A stretch of 64,000 nt of DNA from Listeria aquatica FSL S10-1188. Its GTDB lineage: Bacteria > Bacillota > Bacilli > Lactobacillales > Listeriaceae. Of this stretch, positions 52,576-61,207 are shown piece by piece. The stretch lies in assembly GCF_000525795.1 (NCBI RefSeq), contig NZ_AOCG01000006.1, positions 1 to 64,000 of the forward strand, written 5' to 3'. The notes under the pieces are model-generated. The model did no database searches. It was not told where the DNA came from and saw only the letters and a list, made by a program, of their open reading frames with translations. Each line of letters begins with the position of its first letter. Within the stretch, counting starts at the first letter, position 1. A program made the translations under genes and the position numbers.

Positions 52576-53481
52576 TTACTCTTCACGTAGCTTTTCTAAT
52601 GTTTCTTCAAAGATTTTCGGCAGTGGGGCTTTAAAATGCAAAGCCTCCCCTGTTCTCGGATGAAGGAATCCAAGTTCGCTTGCGTGCAGAAACTGCCCGT
52701 TTCCTGCTAGCGTATTTTTGGGCCCATATTTTGGATCGCCTGCAAGCGGGTGACCAATGTATTTCATGTGGACCCGGATTTGGTGCGTCCGTCCAGTGTC
52801 GAGCTCGCACTTCACAAGGGTATAATCCCCGAAACGTTCAAGCACTTCGAAATGGGTGCGCGCTTCTTTCCCATCCGCCACTACAGCCATTTTCTTGCGG
52901 TCTTCTTTTGCTCGACCAATCGGCGCTTCAATCGTTCCTTTTTGATGTTTGATATCACCATGAACAAGTGCGAGATAAATGCGGTCACTCGTTTTGGCTT
53001 TTAACTGTTCAGAAAGCGACTCATGGGCGATGTCATTTTTAGCGACCATCAGTAAGCCTGATGTATCTTTGTCGATCCGGTGCACAATGCCAGGCCGAAC
53101 GACACCATTAATCCCTGAAAGATCCGTACAATGGTAAAGTAGCGCATTAACAAGCGTTCCTGTGCTATGACCGGCTGATGGATGGACCACCATGCCCTGC
53201 GGCTTATTGACCACTAAGACATCTGCATCTTCATAATAAATATCCAGTGGAATGTTTTCTGGAGTAACAGAAAGCTCTTCAGGTTCTTCCATTTCATAGC
53301 TCAGCTCATCGCCAGCTTTCACCTTATAATTCGCTTTTGTTTTTTCACCATTAACAAGAACCGCTTGTTTTTTTATGAGCACTTGAACAAGCGAACGGCT
53401 CTCGCCTGTCAAAGTCGAAAGTGCCTTATCCAAACGTTCCCCGTTTAAATTTTCTTCAACTTGCACGATTTTTTTAGTCAT
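52576..53481 (-). CDS. rluD: RluD/YlyB-type 23S rRNA pseudouridine synthase
   Basis: The 301-residue enzyme has an N-terminal S4 RNA-binding domain (RLDKALSTLTGESRSLVQVL) and a catalytic domain with the Asp motif GIVHRIDKDTSGLLMVAKND near residue 135 and TGRTHQIRVHMKYIGHPLAG near 230. It modifies uridines in 23S rRNA. The start is 4 bases after lspA, the conserved lspA-rluD pair of Bacilli. Confidence 0.92.
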   Translation of the reverse strand: MTKKIVQVEENLNGERLDKALSTLTGESRSLVQVLIKKQAVLVNGEKTKANYKVKAGDELSYEMEEPEELSVTPENIPLDIYYEDADVLVVNKPQGMVVHPSAGHSTGTLVNALLYHCTDLSGINGVVRPGIVHRIDKDTSGLLMVAKNDIAHESLSEQLKAKTSDRIYLALVHGDIKHQKGTIEAPIGRAKEDRKKMAVVADGKEARTHFEVLERFGDYTLVKCELDTGRTHQIRVHMKYIGHPLAGDPKYGPKNTLAGNGQFLHASELGFLHPRTGEALHFKAPLPKIFEETLEKLREE

Positions 53482-53485
53482 TCGA

Positions 53486-53944
53486 TTACCCTTTCGTTTT
53501 CCGATCGTCTAAAACAATGTAAATCAGCATCAGAACAACACCTATAGAAAGTGAGGCATCCGCTAAATTAAAAATTGGGAAATGATAGTTTCCCCAAACC
53601 GTTGAAACAAAATCCACCACTTCTTTGTGAAGAATCCGGTCGATAAAATTGCCAAGCGCTCCTCCTAAAATAAGCGCCAAACTAATGGAAAAAAGTGGTT
53701 TTCCTTTGGCATATTTCGCCATAATATAAATAATAGCCACACAGACCACAACGGTAATGATATAAAAGAGCCACATTTTACCTTCTAAAATGCTCCACGC
53801 AGCACCGTTATTCCGGTAACTCAGCCAATATAAAAAACCCGGGATCACCGTGATTTTTTCTCCAATTTCCATCTGCGAAATCACAATCCACTTCGTCGCT
53901 TGATCCAAAATAAGAATAAGAAGTGTGATCAAATAATAATACAT
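53486..53944 (-). CDS. lspA: Lipoprotein signal peptidase (signal peptidase II)
   Basis: The 152-residue membrane aspartyl protease has four membrane segments. The conserved DQATKWIV is near residue 14, GNFIDRI near 105 with the first catalytic Asp, and FNLADASLSIG near 125 with the second. It cleaves lipoprotein precursors such as the one encoded at 569-1438. Confidence 0.95.
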   Translation of the reverse strand: MYYYLITLLILILDQATKWIVISQMEIGEKITVIPGFLYWLSYRNNGAAWSILEGKMWLFYIITVVVCVAIIYIMAKYAKGKPLFSISLALILGGALGNFIDRILHKEVVDFVSTVWGNYHFPIFNLADASLSIGVVLMLIYIVLDDRKTKG

Positions 53945-53965
53945 AAGTGTGTCCCTCTTTTCAAA

Positions 53966-53999
53966 AGAAAGACTGCTCCGCTTGATTCGGGCAGCCTTT
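53966..53999 (-). terminator. Terminator after the purine permease gene
   Basis: On the minus strand AAAGGCTGCCC pairs with GAGCAGTCTTT (one mismatch or G-U), followed by CTTTT. Confidence 0.6.
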
Positions 54000-54008
54000 C
54001 AAGTAGTG

Positions 54009-55303
54009 TTATATCCATTGTATGATAAACTGCAGTAAAAATAAAGCTGCAATCACATACAAGATGCGTGATACTTTTTCTTTTCGTTTTACAAACGCAT
54101 TTAAAATGGGATAAGCGACAAATCCTGCCGCGATTCCATCTGCAATGCTATACGTAAACGGTATGAAAACAATGATCAAAAGCGAGGCAAAAATATCAGC
54201 TTCGTTTTCGAATTTCATTTCGCGCACTTCTTGCACCATCGACATCCCGATCACAATCAAAATTGGTGCAACCGCACTTCCAGGGATGACCGCTAGAAAT
54301 GGCATCAAGAAAAAGGCGGATAAAAAGAGCAGTCCTGCTGTAATAGAAGCTAGGCCCGTTTTAGCACCGCTCGCAGACATCGAACCACTTTCAAGCGCCG
54401 AAACCGTTGGACTTGTCCCAAATATCCCGGAAAGAAATACCATGACGGAACTTGTTTGCAGCACTTTTCCTAATCGCTTTTCGTGCCCAAGCTGGCGAGT
54501 TTGACCAAATGTTAATCCAACCGTTTCAAACACAACGACCATCGTGAGTGAAAACACACCGCTCCAAAATGCAACATCTGTCACTCCGCTAAAATCCATT
54601 TGCATGAAAACCTTTTTTAACGGCTCAAAACTGAGCGAAGCAGCACCAGTGAATGAACCATTTACGCCAAATAAATAGCCAATCCCAGTTCCTAGAAGTA
54701 AACTAATTAAAAAGGCACCGGGAATCTTGCGGATAATAAGAATCATCGTCACAAGAAGCGTTAACAAAGTTGCAAGGACGAACTTGTCATTTAATGCCCC
54801 GAGTTCTAAAATAGCGTGTGAGCCTCGAACGATAACTTTTCCTTTTTCCAGTCCAAGAAAAATCAAAAAAAAGACCGAGCCCTACTGTAATAGCTTGCTT
54901 TAAAATGAGCGGAATGGCCTCATTCAAAAGCTGTGCAAGTGGCGTAAAGGTGAGTATCATGAAAAGCACGCCTGATACGCATACAACAGCCAGGGCTTGT
55001 TCAAATGAAAGACCTGCGCCTTGAACAAGACTATACGTAAAAAGCGCATTGATTCCCATACCTGGCATTAAGATGAGCGGCAAATTAGCCCAAAAACCCA
55101 TTAAGATACAGCCAATCGCAGAAATCAAAATCGTAGCAAGTGCAACACCTTCTTGACTCATTCCTGCTTCCGCTAAAATAGAACTATTAACTGCGATGAT
55201 GTAAACAACAGTAAAAAAAGCCAATAACGCCTGCTAAAAGCTCTTGTTTGATCGAAGTTTTTTCCTCTCTTAACTGAAAAATCCGATCGAGTTGTTTCTT
55301 CAT
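54009..55303 (-). CDS. NCS2/AzgA-type purine permease (two frameshifts in this sequence)
   Basis: The joined protein is about 431 residues with 12 or more membrane segments: KQLDRIFQLREEKTSIKQEL at the start, ILMPGMGINALFTYSLV near 75, FGTSPTVSALESGSMSASGA near 300. This is the guanine/hypoxanthine (PbuG/PbuO) branch. Breaks are at an A7 run (55213-55219, six expected, giving AGVIGFFTVVYII) and an A8 run (54865-54872, seven expected, giving GLGLFLIFLGLEKG). ATG at 55303 follows AGAGG. It has its own promoter; no purine riboswitch was recognised. Confidence 0.9.
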
Positions 55304-55368
55304 AAATAACCTCTATATAAAATTGTCCCTCTCCCAGCCCACAAGGATACGCCTTGTCACGGCTTCCC

Positions 55369-55397
55369 ATTATAGCAGAAAAATAGTTAAAAGTAAA
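55369..55397 (-). promoter_or_regulatory. Promoter of the purine permease gene
   Basis: On the minus strand TTTACT (55397-55392) and TATAAT (55374-55369) are spaced by 17 bases. The leader of about 60 bases holds a short CAAGG/CCTTG hairpin. Confidence 0.65.
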
Positions 55398-55419
55398 TTC
55401 TCCTAAAGGCGTCATTCTG

Positions 55420-55428
55420 TGCTATAAT
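55420..55428 (+). promoter_or_regulatory. Extended -10 of the MATE gene
   Basis: TGCTATAAT is an extended -10, 24 bases before the MATE start codon. Confidence 0.55.
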
Positions 55429-55451
55429 TCTTGCGTTAGGGAGGGAAATTC

Positions 55452-56796
55452 ATGCAGCAGGCAAGTAGTTATTTCGAAAAATGGAAACAATTTTTCATCA
55501 TCTTTTTTCCAATTGTCATCACACAATTAGCTCTTTTTTCAATGACTTTCTTTGATACAACAATGAGTGGGCATTATTCAAGCACAGCGCTTGCTGGAGT
55601 TGCGATCGGAAGCTCACTTTGGTCCCCTGTTAACGCGAGTTTGACCGGGTTTCTTATGGCTATTACTCCAATCGTTTCACAACTTATCGGCGCTAAACAA
55701 GACAAAAAAAGTAAAAGCCACCGTTCATAATGGTATTTATGTGGCATTGATTATTGCTTTTATCCTCATCCTTATAAATCTTTTTCTAGTTCCGATTCTT
55801 TTGACACACATGCACTTGAATGACACTGTTACATCGACGGCAAGGCATTTTCTGACAGGAATTTCTATTGGACTTCCAGCTTTTTTCCTGTCGGCTGTGT
55901 TGCGTTCTTTTATTGATTCACTAGGCTTAACGCGAGTCAGTATGGTGATTACACTTGCAACCGTCCCCGTTAATATCTTACTTAATTACCTTCTCATTTT
56001 TGGAAACTTTGGCTTCCCTGAACTTGGAGGTGCTGGAAGCGGCTATGCAACAGGAATTACCTATTGGCTTGTTTTGCTCGTTTCCATTTTGCTGATTGAG
56101 ACACACCGTAAAATTCGGCACTTTCAAATTTTCAGTAAACCATCCGTACCTTCCTTCCAAAAAATCAAGGAAATCCTTAAAATCGGCATTCCAAATGGTC
56201 TAACGATTTTATTCGAGACGGGTATATTCTCCGCAGTCACCATCTTAATGAGTCGTTTTGGCACAGATATTTCGCTGCTCATCAGTCAGCAAACAGTGTT
56301 AGTACATTGCTTTACGCCTTCCCCCCTCAGCATCGCAAGTTCACTTACGATTCTTGTTGGTTTTGAAACCGGTGCAAAGCGGATTGATGGCGCTAAAGCT
56401 TACCGCCATATAGGAATGATCACAGCCATTTTTATAGGAACGCTAAACGGTACTCTCCTTTTCTTTTTCCGGGATCAAGTAGCAGGCTTCTACTCCAGTG
56501 ATGGAAACTTAATTCCTTTGATCACACACTTTTTACTATATGCTATTTTATTCCAGTTTGCTGATGCTCTCCTCTCACCAGTACTTGGAGCGCTTCGTGG
56601 CTATAAAGATGTCGCCATCACTTCAGTTGTTGCTTTCATCTCTTACTGGATTGTTGGTCTTCCTGTTGGGATTTTCTTATCCTATAGCTCACTTGGCGCT
56701 TATGGCTTTTGGATCGGACTCAGTACAGGACTTTTCACTGCTGCTTTTATTCTTTCGATTCGTGTTCGCTATACCGAAAAGAATTATACATTTTGA
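55452..56796 (+). CDS. MATE family multidrug/cation efflux pump (frameshifted in this sequence)
   Basis: The joined protein is about 448 residues with 12 membrane segments in two similar halves: [20 protein letters not shown] near residue 30 and [18 protein letters not shown] near 65 in the first half, and [20 protein letters not shown] near 295 in the second. These are typical MATE elements. The break is an A7 run at 55704-55710 (six expected), restoring [21 protein letters not shown] follows GGGAGGG. The drug substrate is unknown. Confidence 0.9.
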
Positions 56797-56819
56797 AAAG
56801 CTCAGCATTCTTTCATTCT

Positions 56820-56855
56820 AAAAAGACCTCGAAAAAAGTGTTTTCGAGGTCTTTT
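56820..56855 (+). terminator. Terminator after the MATE gene
   Basis: AAAAGACCTCGAAAA pairs with TTTTCGAGGTCTTTT, a 15-bp perfect stem. It also marks the right-hand boundary of the convergent sulfatase operon. Confidence 0.88.
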
Positions 56856-56901
56856 ATCTTAAAACACACAAAATAGGTTTCAATGAAATGAAGTTTTTCA
56901 T

Positions 56902-57759
56902 TTAACCATTTTTTGCACATCTAAAACCTAAATTGTTACTTGCGGACATTCCGGAATTGCCATTACGAGCCGCGATTCGATATCGCTTACAGTAAGATTG
57001 GTGGCATAAAAAGGATCCACCTCGAATCGCATACATTTGATCATCTTTTCTTTGAAAATTTTTCCAAAAGCGATTTGCTGAATAATGATTAAATTCGTTC
57101 AAACTGATTCTAGCAGGATTTAAGCACCATTCCCAAACATTTCCGATCATTTGATAGCAACCATACAAATTCGGCTCATACGTTTGAACAGGAGCAGTAT
57201 CCATATAACCATCCAACCCCTCATTTTCAAGCGGAAAATCTCCTTGCCAAATGTTACAGTGATATGTCCCATTTTGTAAAAAATCTTCTCCCCAAGGATA
57301 ACGTTCTCTATCCGTACCACCTTTTGCTGCAACTTCCCATTCCGCTTCTGTAGGAAGTCTCTTTCCGGCCCAATTACTGAATGCAATGGCATCATTTCTA
57401 GAAACCTGTACTACTGGATGATCCATTTTTTCCCTAATCGAGGAATTCGGTCCTGCTGGGTGTTTCCAGTTTGCGCCAGCTACCTCAAACCACCAACTTA
57501 ATTGATTTATTTTTTTACTGATTTGTTTTGTTTCTTCGTCTAAAAAGTAATGAAATACAAATGAGGAACCAAATTTTTCTGCATCTGTCACATAGTTTGT
57601 ATCCTGAACAAATTCTTGAAATTCTTGATTAGTGACTGTGGTTGCATCTATATAAAAGGCAGGCAATTCAACTGTTATTTGAGGACCTTCTTGATCAAAT
57701 TCAAAACCTTCTTTAGCATCTGTTCCAATTTTATAACTTCCCTTTGCTATAGAAATCAA
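56902..57759 (-). CDS. Formylglycine-generating enzyme (FGE), aerobic sulfatase maturase
   Basis: The 285-residue protein is an FGE-sulfatase-fold enzyme that converts the active-site Cys of sulfatases to C-alpha-formylglycine with oxygen and copper. Both catalytic cysteines are seen (C252 and C257 in GGSFLCHQSYCKRYRIAARN), as in human SUMF1 and Streptomyces FGE. Also present are GKRLPTEAEWEVAAKGG near residue 130, RYPWGEDF near 153, GNVWEWCLNP near 208, and the closing SASNNLGFRCA. Many relatives with this fold lack the cysteines, so their presence supports real FGE activity. It is the last gene of the sulfatase operon, 12 bases after the exporter gene. No signal peptide: cytosolic, matching the sulfatase. 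Confidence 0.87.
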   Translation of the reverse strand: MISIAKGSYKIGTDAKEGFEFDQEGPQITVELPAFYIDATTVTNQEFQEFVQDTNYVTDAEKFGSSFVFHYFLDEETKQISKKINQLSWWFEVAGANWKHPAGPNSSIREKMDHPVVQVSRNDAIAFSNWAGKRLPTEAEWEVAAKGGTDRERYPWGEDFLQNGTYHCNIWQGDFPLENEGLDGYMDTAPVQTYEPNLYGCYQMIGNVWEWCLNPARISLNEFNHYSANRFWKNFQRKDDQMYAIRGGSFLCHQSYCKRYRIAARNGNSGMSASNNLGFRCAKNG

Positions 57760-57771
57760 GCCATCACTTCC

Positions 57772-58554
57772 TTATTTTAATAATAGCCAACCATTATAGA
57801 TATTGATCAACAAAACAACTAGAATAACACTTTGAAAAACAATTGTTACTTTATCTGGAGAGAGAATATTGCTGATTTTTGCCCCTAATAATCCGCCAAG
57901 AAAAGCAGCTGGGATAACAAAAAACAACATGGATAAATCATACATTAAAAAACCTGTGGTGGTAGCAATCGTTGTGAGTTTTGCAAATTGCGAAAAAAGA
58001 ATGGTACAGATCGAGTAAACTGCAGCTTCTTTAATGGGCATTGCAAACATTAACATGAGAAGGGAAACATTGATTGGACCCCCACCAATTCCTAGTAAAC
58101 TAGCTAAAAAGCCAAGTATGATCCCACAGAAAATATACCACCCCAAATGGTGCAAATGGAAACTTTTCCATTCATATCTTGAATACAGAAATGCAAAAAC
58201 CAGCGTGATAATCGTCAATATAATTTGAACGAGCTGAACTGAACCCCCTTTCCCAAAGTAACCTAAAAGATAATCAAATAAAACATTCCCTAGAATGCCA
58301 CCAACAATAGCACCACCAGACACGCTTAGTACACGAACCATATTCAAATGAATACCGCCACTTTTTATTTGACGAAAAGTAGAAACAATAGCCATCGTAA
58401 AAACTGCTGTGGAAGAATAAAAAGATATGGCAGCAACCGAATGCCTACCAATCAAATCTAAAATAGGTTTAATGATGACGCCTCCACCCATTCCAGAAAT
58501 GGCTCCCACCATGTTAGCGAAAATGATGACGAAGAAATATAAAATCCCAGTCAT
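57772..58554 (-). CDS. TauE/SafE-type anion (sulfite/sulfate) exporter
   Basis: The 260-residue protein has eight or so membrane segments in two repeats, each with the family Gly-rich motif: NMVGAISGMGGGVIIKPIL near residue 15 and GFLASLLGIGGGPINVSLL near 148. TauE/SafE proteins export sulfite, sulfoacetate or related anions. Here it probably removes sulfate or sulfite released by the sulfatase. The start is ATG at 58554 after AGGTG, overlapping the maturase stop by 4 bases, so translation is coupled. Confidence 0.82.
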   Translation of the reverse strand: MTGILYFFVIIFANMVGAISGMGGGVIIKPILDLIGRHSVAAISFYSSTAVFTMAIVSTFRQIKSGGIHLNMVRVLSVSGGAIVGGILGNVLFDYLLGYFGKGGSVQLVQIILTIITLVFAFLYSRYEWKSFHLHHLGWYIFCGIILGFLASLLGIGGGPINVSLLMLMFAMPIKEAAVYSICTILFSQFAKLTTIATTTGFLMYDLSMLFFVIPAAFLGGLLGAKISNILSPDKVTIVFQSVILVVLLINIYNGWLLLK

Positions 58555-59667
58555 ATTTTCACCTGTGTTAAGCATTTCAAGATTTCATCTATTTGTGGAA
58601 TAAAAACTTCGAGCAGGGATTGATAGCCACACATGTTTTCTTCCTCATTCACATACATGCAATCCTTCATTCTTTTGCATCCCCCAAGACACATTTGTTC
58701 GAAAGGACATTTGCTACAAAAACTTGGTCGCTTTTTTCTTTCGCAAATAAATGGACTAGTTATCCCACGATTAAATAGTTGCCGAATAGATAGCTCCTGA
58801 ATAAACCCCAGTCGGTAAGTATCTAACACATAAAAATCACAAGGATAAACACTTCCATCTGCTTCTATCACATACTGCATTTGACATTCTCCTAGTATTC
58901 CACATGCAGTAATTTCTCCATCTACCAATAGATGAATAAGGTCATCGAACAGTTTTATGCTTCGATATGTTCCTTCATGCAATTCAATGAACCATTGTTC
59001 TAAAATGGACAGATAGAAATTTTTAAATCCTTCTGGAGACAAGGCATATTTCGTTGGTGATTTTAAAGAAAGATCTGGCAAACAAGGGATAAACTGAATA
59101 AAACCAATATTCTTCTGTTGGATAAACGAATAGATTTGCTCAGGCTGACTAGCCAATTCACTAGTTAATACACAAAGTATGTTATAGTCAATTTGATATT
59201 CTTCAAACAAGTTCTTTACTTCCATTACTTTAGAAAAAGTACCTTTTTCTTTCGGATCCACTCGATTTTTATCATGCAGTTCCTTTGTACCGTCTAAAGA
59301 AAGCCCCACTAAAAATTGGTTTTTTTTTAAGAAAATCACACCACGTTCTATCAATCAGCAATCCATTCGTTTGTATGGCATAACAAACTTTCACTTTCTT
59401 CATTTGCTCGTTCACTGCTCTAACAATGAACTCAAAATAGGAAAGTCCTGCAAGCGTTGGTTCACCGCCTTGAAAATTAAGTGTCAAATGATCTCCCTCT
59501 TCTAAATCTATAAAAATATTCGCAATCATTTTTTCTGCAGTTTCAAGAGACATTTTACCATAAGACTTGACCTCTCGAAGTGAGCTAACATCTGTATAAA
59601 AACAATATTTACACCGAATATTACATAAAGAAGAGGCCGGCTTAATTAAAACTGAAACATGCTTCAT
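58551..59667 (-). CDS. Anaerobic sulfatase-maturating enzyme (radical SAM/SPASM; frameshifted in this sequence)
   Basis: The joined protein is about 371 residues, the normal anSME length. The radical-SAM cluster motif is at C15, C19 and C22 (SSLCNIRCKYCFYTDV). LTLNFQGGEPTLAG near residue 65, the FLVGLSLDGTKELHD segment with its likely catalytic Asp, and a C-terminal SPASM domain with Cys-rich FCSKCPFEQMCLGGCKRMKD follow. It oxidises the sulfatase Cys to formylglycine without oxygen. The break is a T9 run at 59320-59328 (eight expected). ATG at 59667 follows GAGGAAG, just downstream of the sulfatase gene. Confidence 0.9.
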
Positions 59668-59704
59668 AGTTACTTCCTCAATTCTGCTTTCATTTCCTGT
59701 AAAT

Positions 59705-61186
59705 TTATAAATAATTTTCCAGTCCGAGACGAACAAATTCGCTTTTCGGTGCTTCAATTTTTTTCATAACTTCAAAAAGTTTTTGAATCATTTTTTCTTC
59801 AATTTCCGGATTATCCAGCGGCTCTTCTTGTGCTTTATCTTTTTCAAGATCAAACAATAAGTGTCCAGTGGAATAAGAATCAATAAACGTTGAAACTTCA
59901 AGTTCTGCATAGGGGTATTGATTCGTAAATCGATTACCTTCTTTTAAGCGCATCTGATCAAGAATTTCTTTTTTTATAAAACCCCTCATTTGAGCAAAAT
60001 TTAGCGTTTGAATGGTGACAGGTCCATTGGAAGGATGCACAGATGCGCGCATATAAACATAACGACCATCAAAGATATTAACATGCCCTCCATTTGTTCC
60101 AAAAATGATCTCTCTATGGTTTTCATGTACGGAAGGCTCTTTTTTCAGTGCCCCAATTATCGATTTTCCATCCATATCCAACTGATTGTCTATCTCAAAA
60201 AAATCAAGCAATGTTGCAGGTAAATCAATGGTTTGACTAAGCATTGTCGAGCGCTTCCCTTTTTCCAAATCCGGGTGGCTTAAAAAGAAAGGAAGGTGAA
60301 TAATTTCTTCGTACATTGGCGCTATATTTTTTCCAAGCCAATTATGCTCCCCAAGCAAGAAACCATGATCCGTATTAATTATGATAAGTGTATCTTCCCA
60401 CATATTCTGTTGGTCAAAAAATTGAAGTAGTTTCCCTAAGTTTTGGTCACACAAGGAGATTAAAGCTGCATATTCATTTCGAAGTTCCAAAAGCGCCTCA
60501 GCACTTATAGAATCATCTGTACGACCATATCTAGGCCAAAAAAATGGATTTTTCCCTGGATTGTTTTCGTAAAGCTTTCGAAACTCATCTGGAACATAAA
60601 AAGGCTCATGCGGATCGAAGCATTCAATTTGTAAAAACCAATTATCTTCTTCTTGATAAGTTTTTAAAAATTCAATTCCTGCTTCCACTGTTTTAACACT
60701 TGACATTTCTTCCACATTTCTCTGCCTTGTTCGATTCGCATAATGTTGTTCAGCAGAAATCCCAGTTTTGTTTAAAGGATTCGTATTCTCTTCTTGTCGA
60801 TTCTTTCTCGGTACCCACCGATCTCCTTCCTGTCCCCTGAACCCTTCCCACGTAGAATAGCGATTATGATAGGTGGCGCCACCGTCTTCAAAATAATGAG
60901 AGTGATCTGTTACAAGATGACAATAAACTCCATTCTTCTGTAAAACTTCAAAAACTGAGTGATCAAAGGGTTCTAGTTGGCCCCACATCCGGTGCATAAA
61001 ATTATAACGCCCCGTGTGCAATTCCCTTCTAGCAGGCATACACGGCATACTTCCTCCATAAAAGTTATCAAATGTAATCGTTTTTTCTCTTAACTTGTCA
61101 AAGTTTGGGGCTTTTACCCAATCATTTCCGTAATTTGGAAGAAAGTCTCGCGTAAGTGTGTCAAACATAACCATGACAGCTCGCAT
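59705..61186 (-). CDS. Cys-type sulfatase, cytoplasmic
   Basis: The 493-residue type I sulfatase has the modification motif C49-M-P-A-R53 within GGSMPCMPARRELHTGR; C49 is the residue to be turned into formylglycine. Metal ligands are the N-terminal FDTLTRD (D9) and INTDHGFLLGEHNWLGKN near residue 270. It has no signal peptide, unlike most bacterial glycan sulfatases, so the substrate must enter the cell first; the PTS gene immediately upstream (21 bases) supplies the route. Likely substrate: a small sulfated sugar or sugar phosphate; identity unknown. Choline or phosphonate-type hydrolysis is less likely with the CxPxR signature. Confidence 0.9.
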   Translation of the reverse strand: MRAVMVMFDTLTRDFLPNYGNDWVKAPNFDKLREKTITFDNFYGGSMPCMPARRELHTGRYNFMHRMWGQLEPFDHSVFEVLQKNGVYCHLVTDHSHYFEDGGATYHNRYSTWEGFRGQEGDRWVPRKNRQEENTNPLNKTGISAEQHYANRTRQRNVEEMSSVKTVEAGIEFLKTYQEEDNWFLQIECFDPHEPFYVPDEFRKLYENNPGKNPFFWPRYGRTDDSISAEALLELRNEYAALISLCDQNLGKLLQFFDQQNMWEDTLIIINTDHGFLLGEHNWLGKNIAPMYEEIIHLPFFLSHPDLEKGKRSTMLSQTIDLPATLLDFFEIDNQLDMDGKSIIGALKKEPSVHENHREIIFGTNGGHVNIFDGRYVYMRASVHPSNGPVTIQTLNFAQMRGFIKKEILDQMRLKEGNRFTNQYPYAELEVSTFIDSYSTGHLLFDLEKDKAQEEPLDNPEIEEKMIQKLFEVMKKIEAPKSEFVRLGLENYL

Positions 61187-61207
61187 TTCATTTCCTTCTT
61201 TCTAATT

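Noticed and set aside
55304-55375. Possible purine riboswitch before the purine permease gene
   Set aside because: The leader of about 60 bases lacks the conserved purine-aptamer loops and is too short for aptamer plus expression platform.
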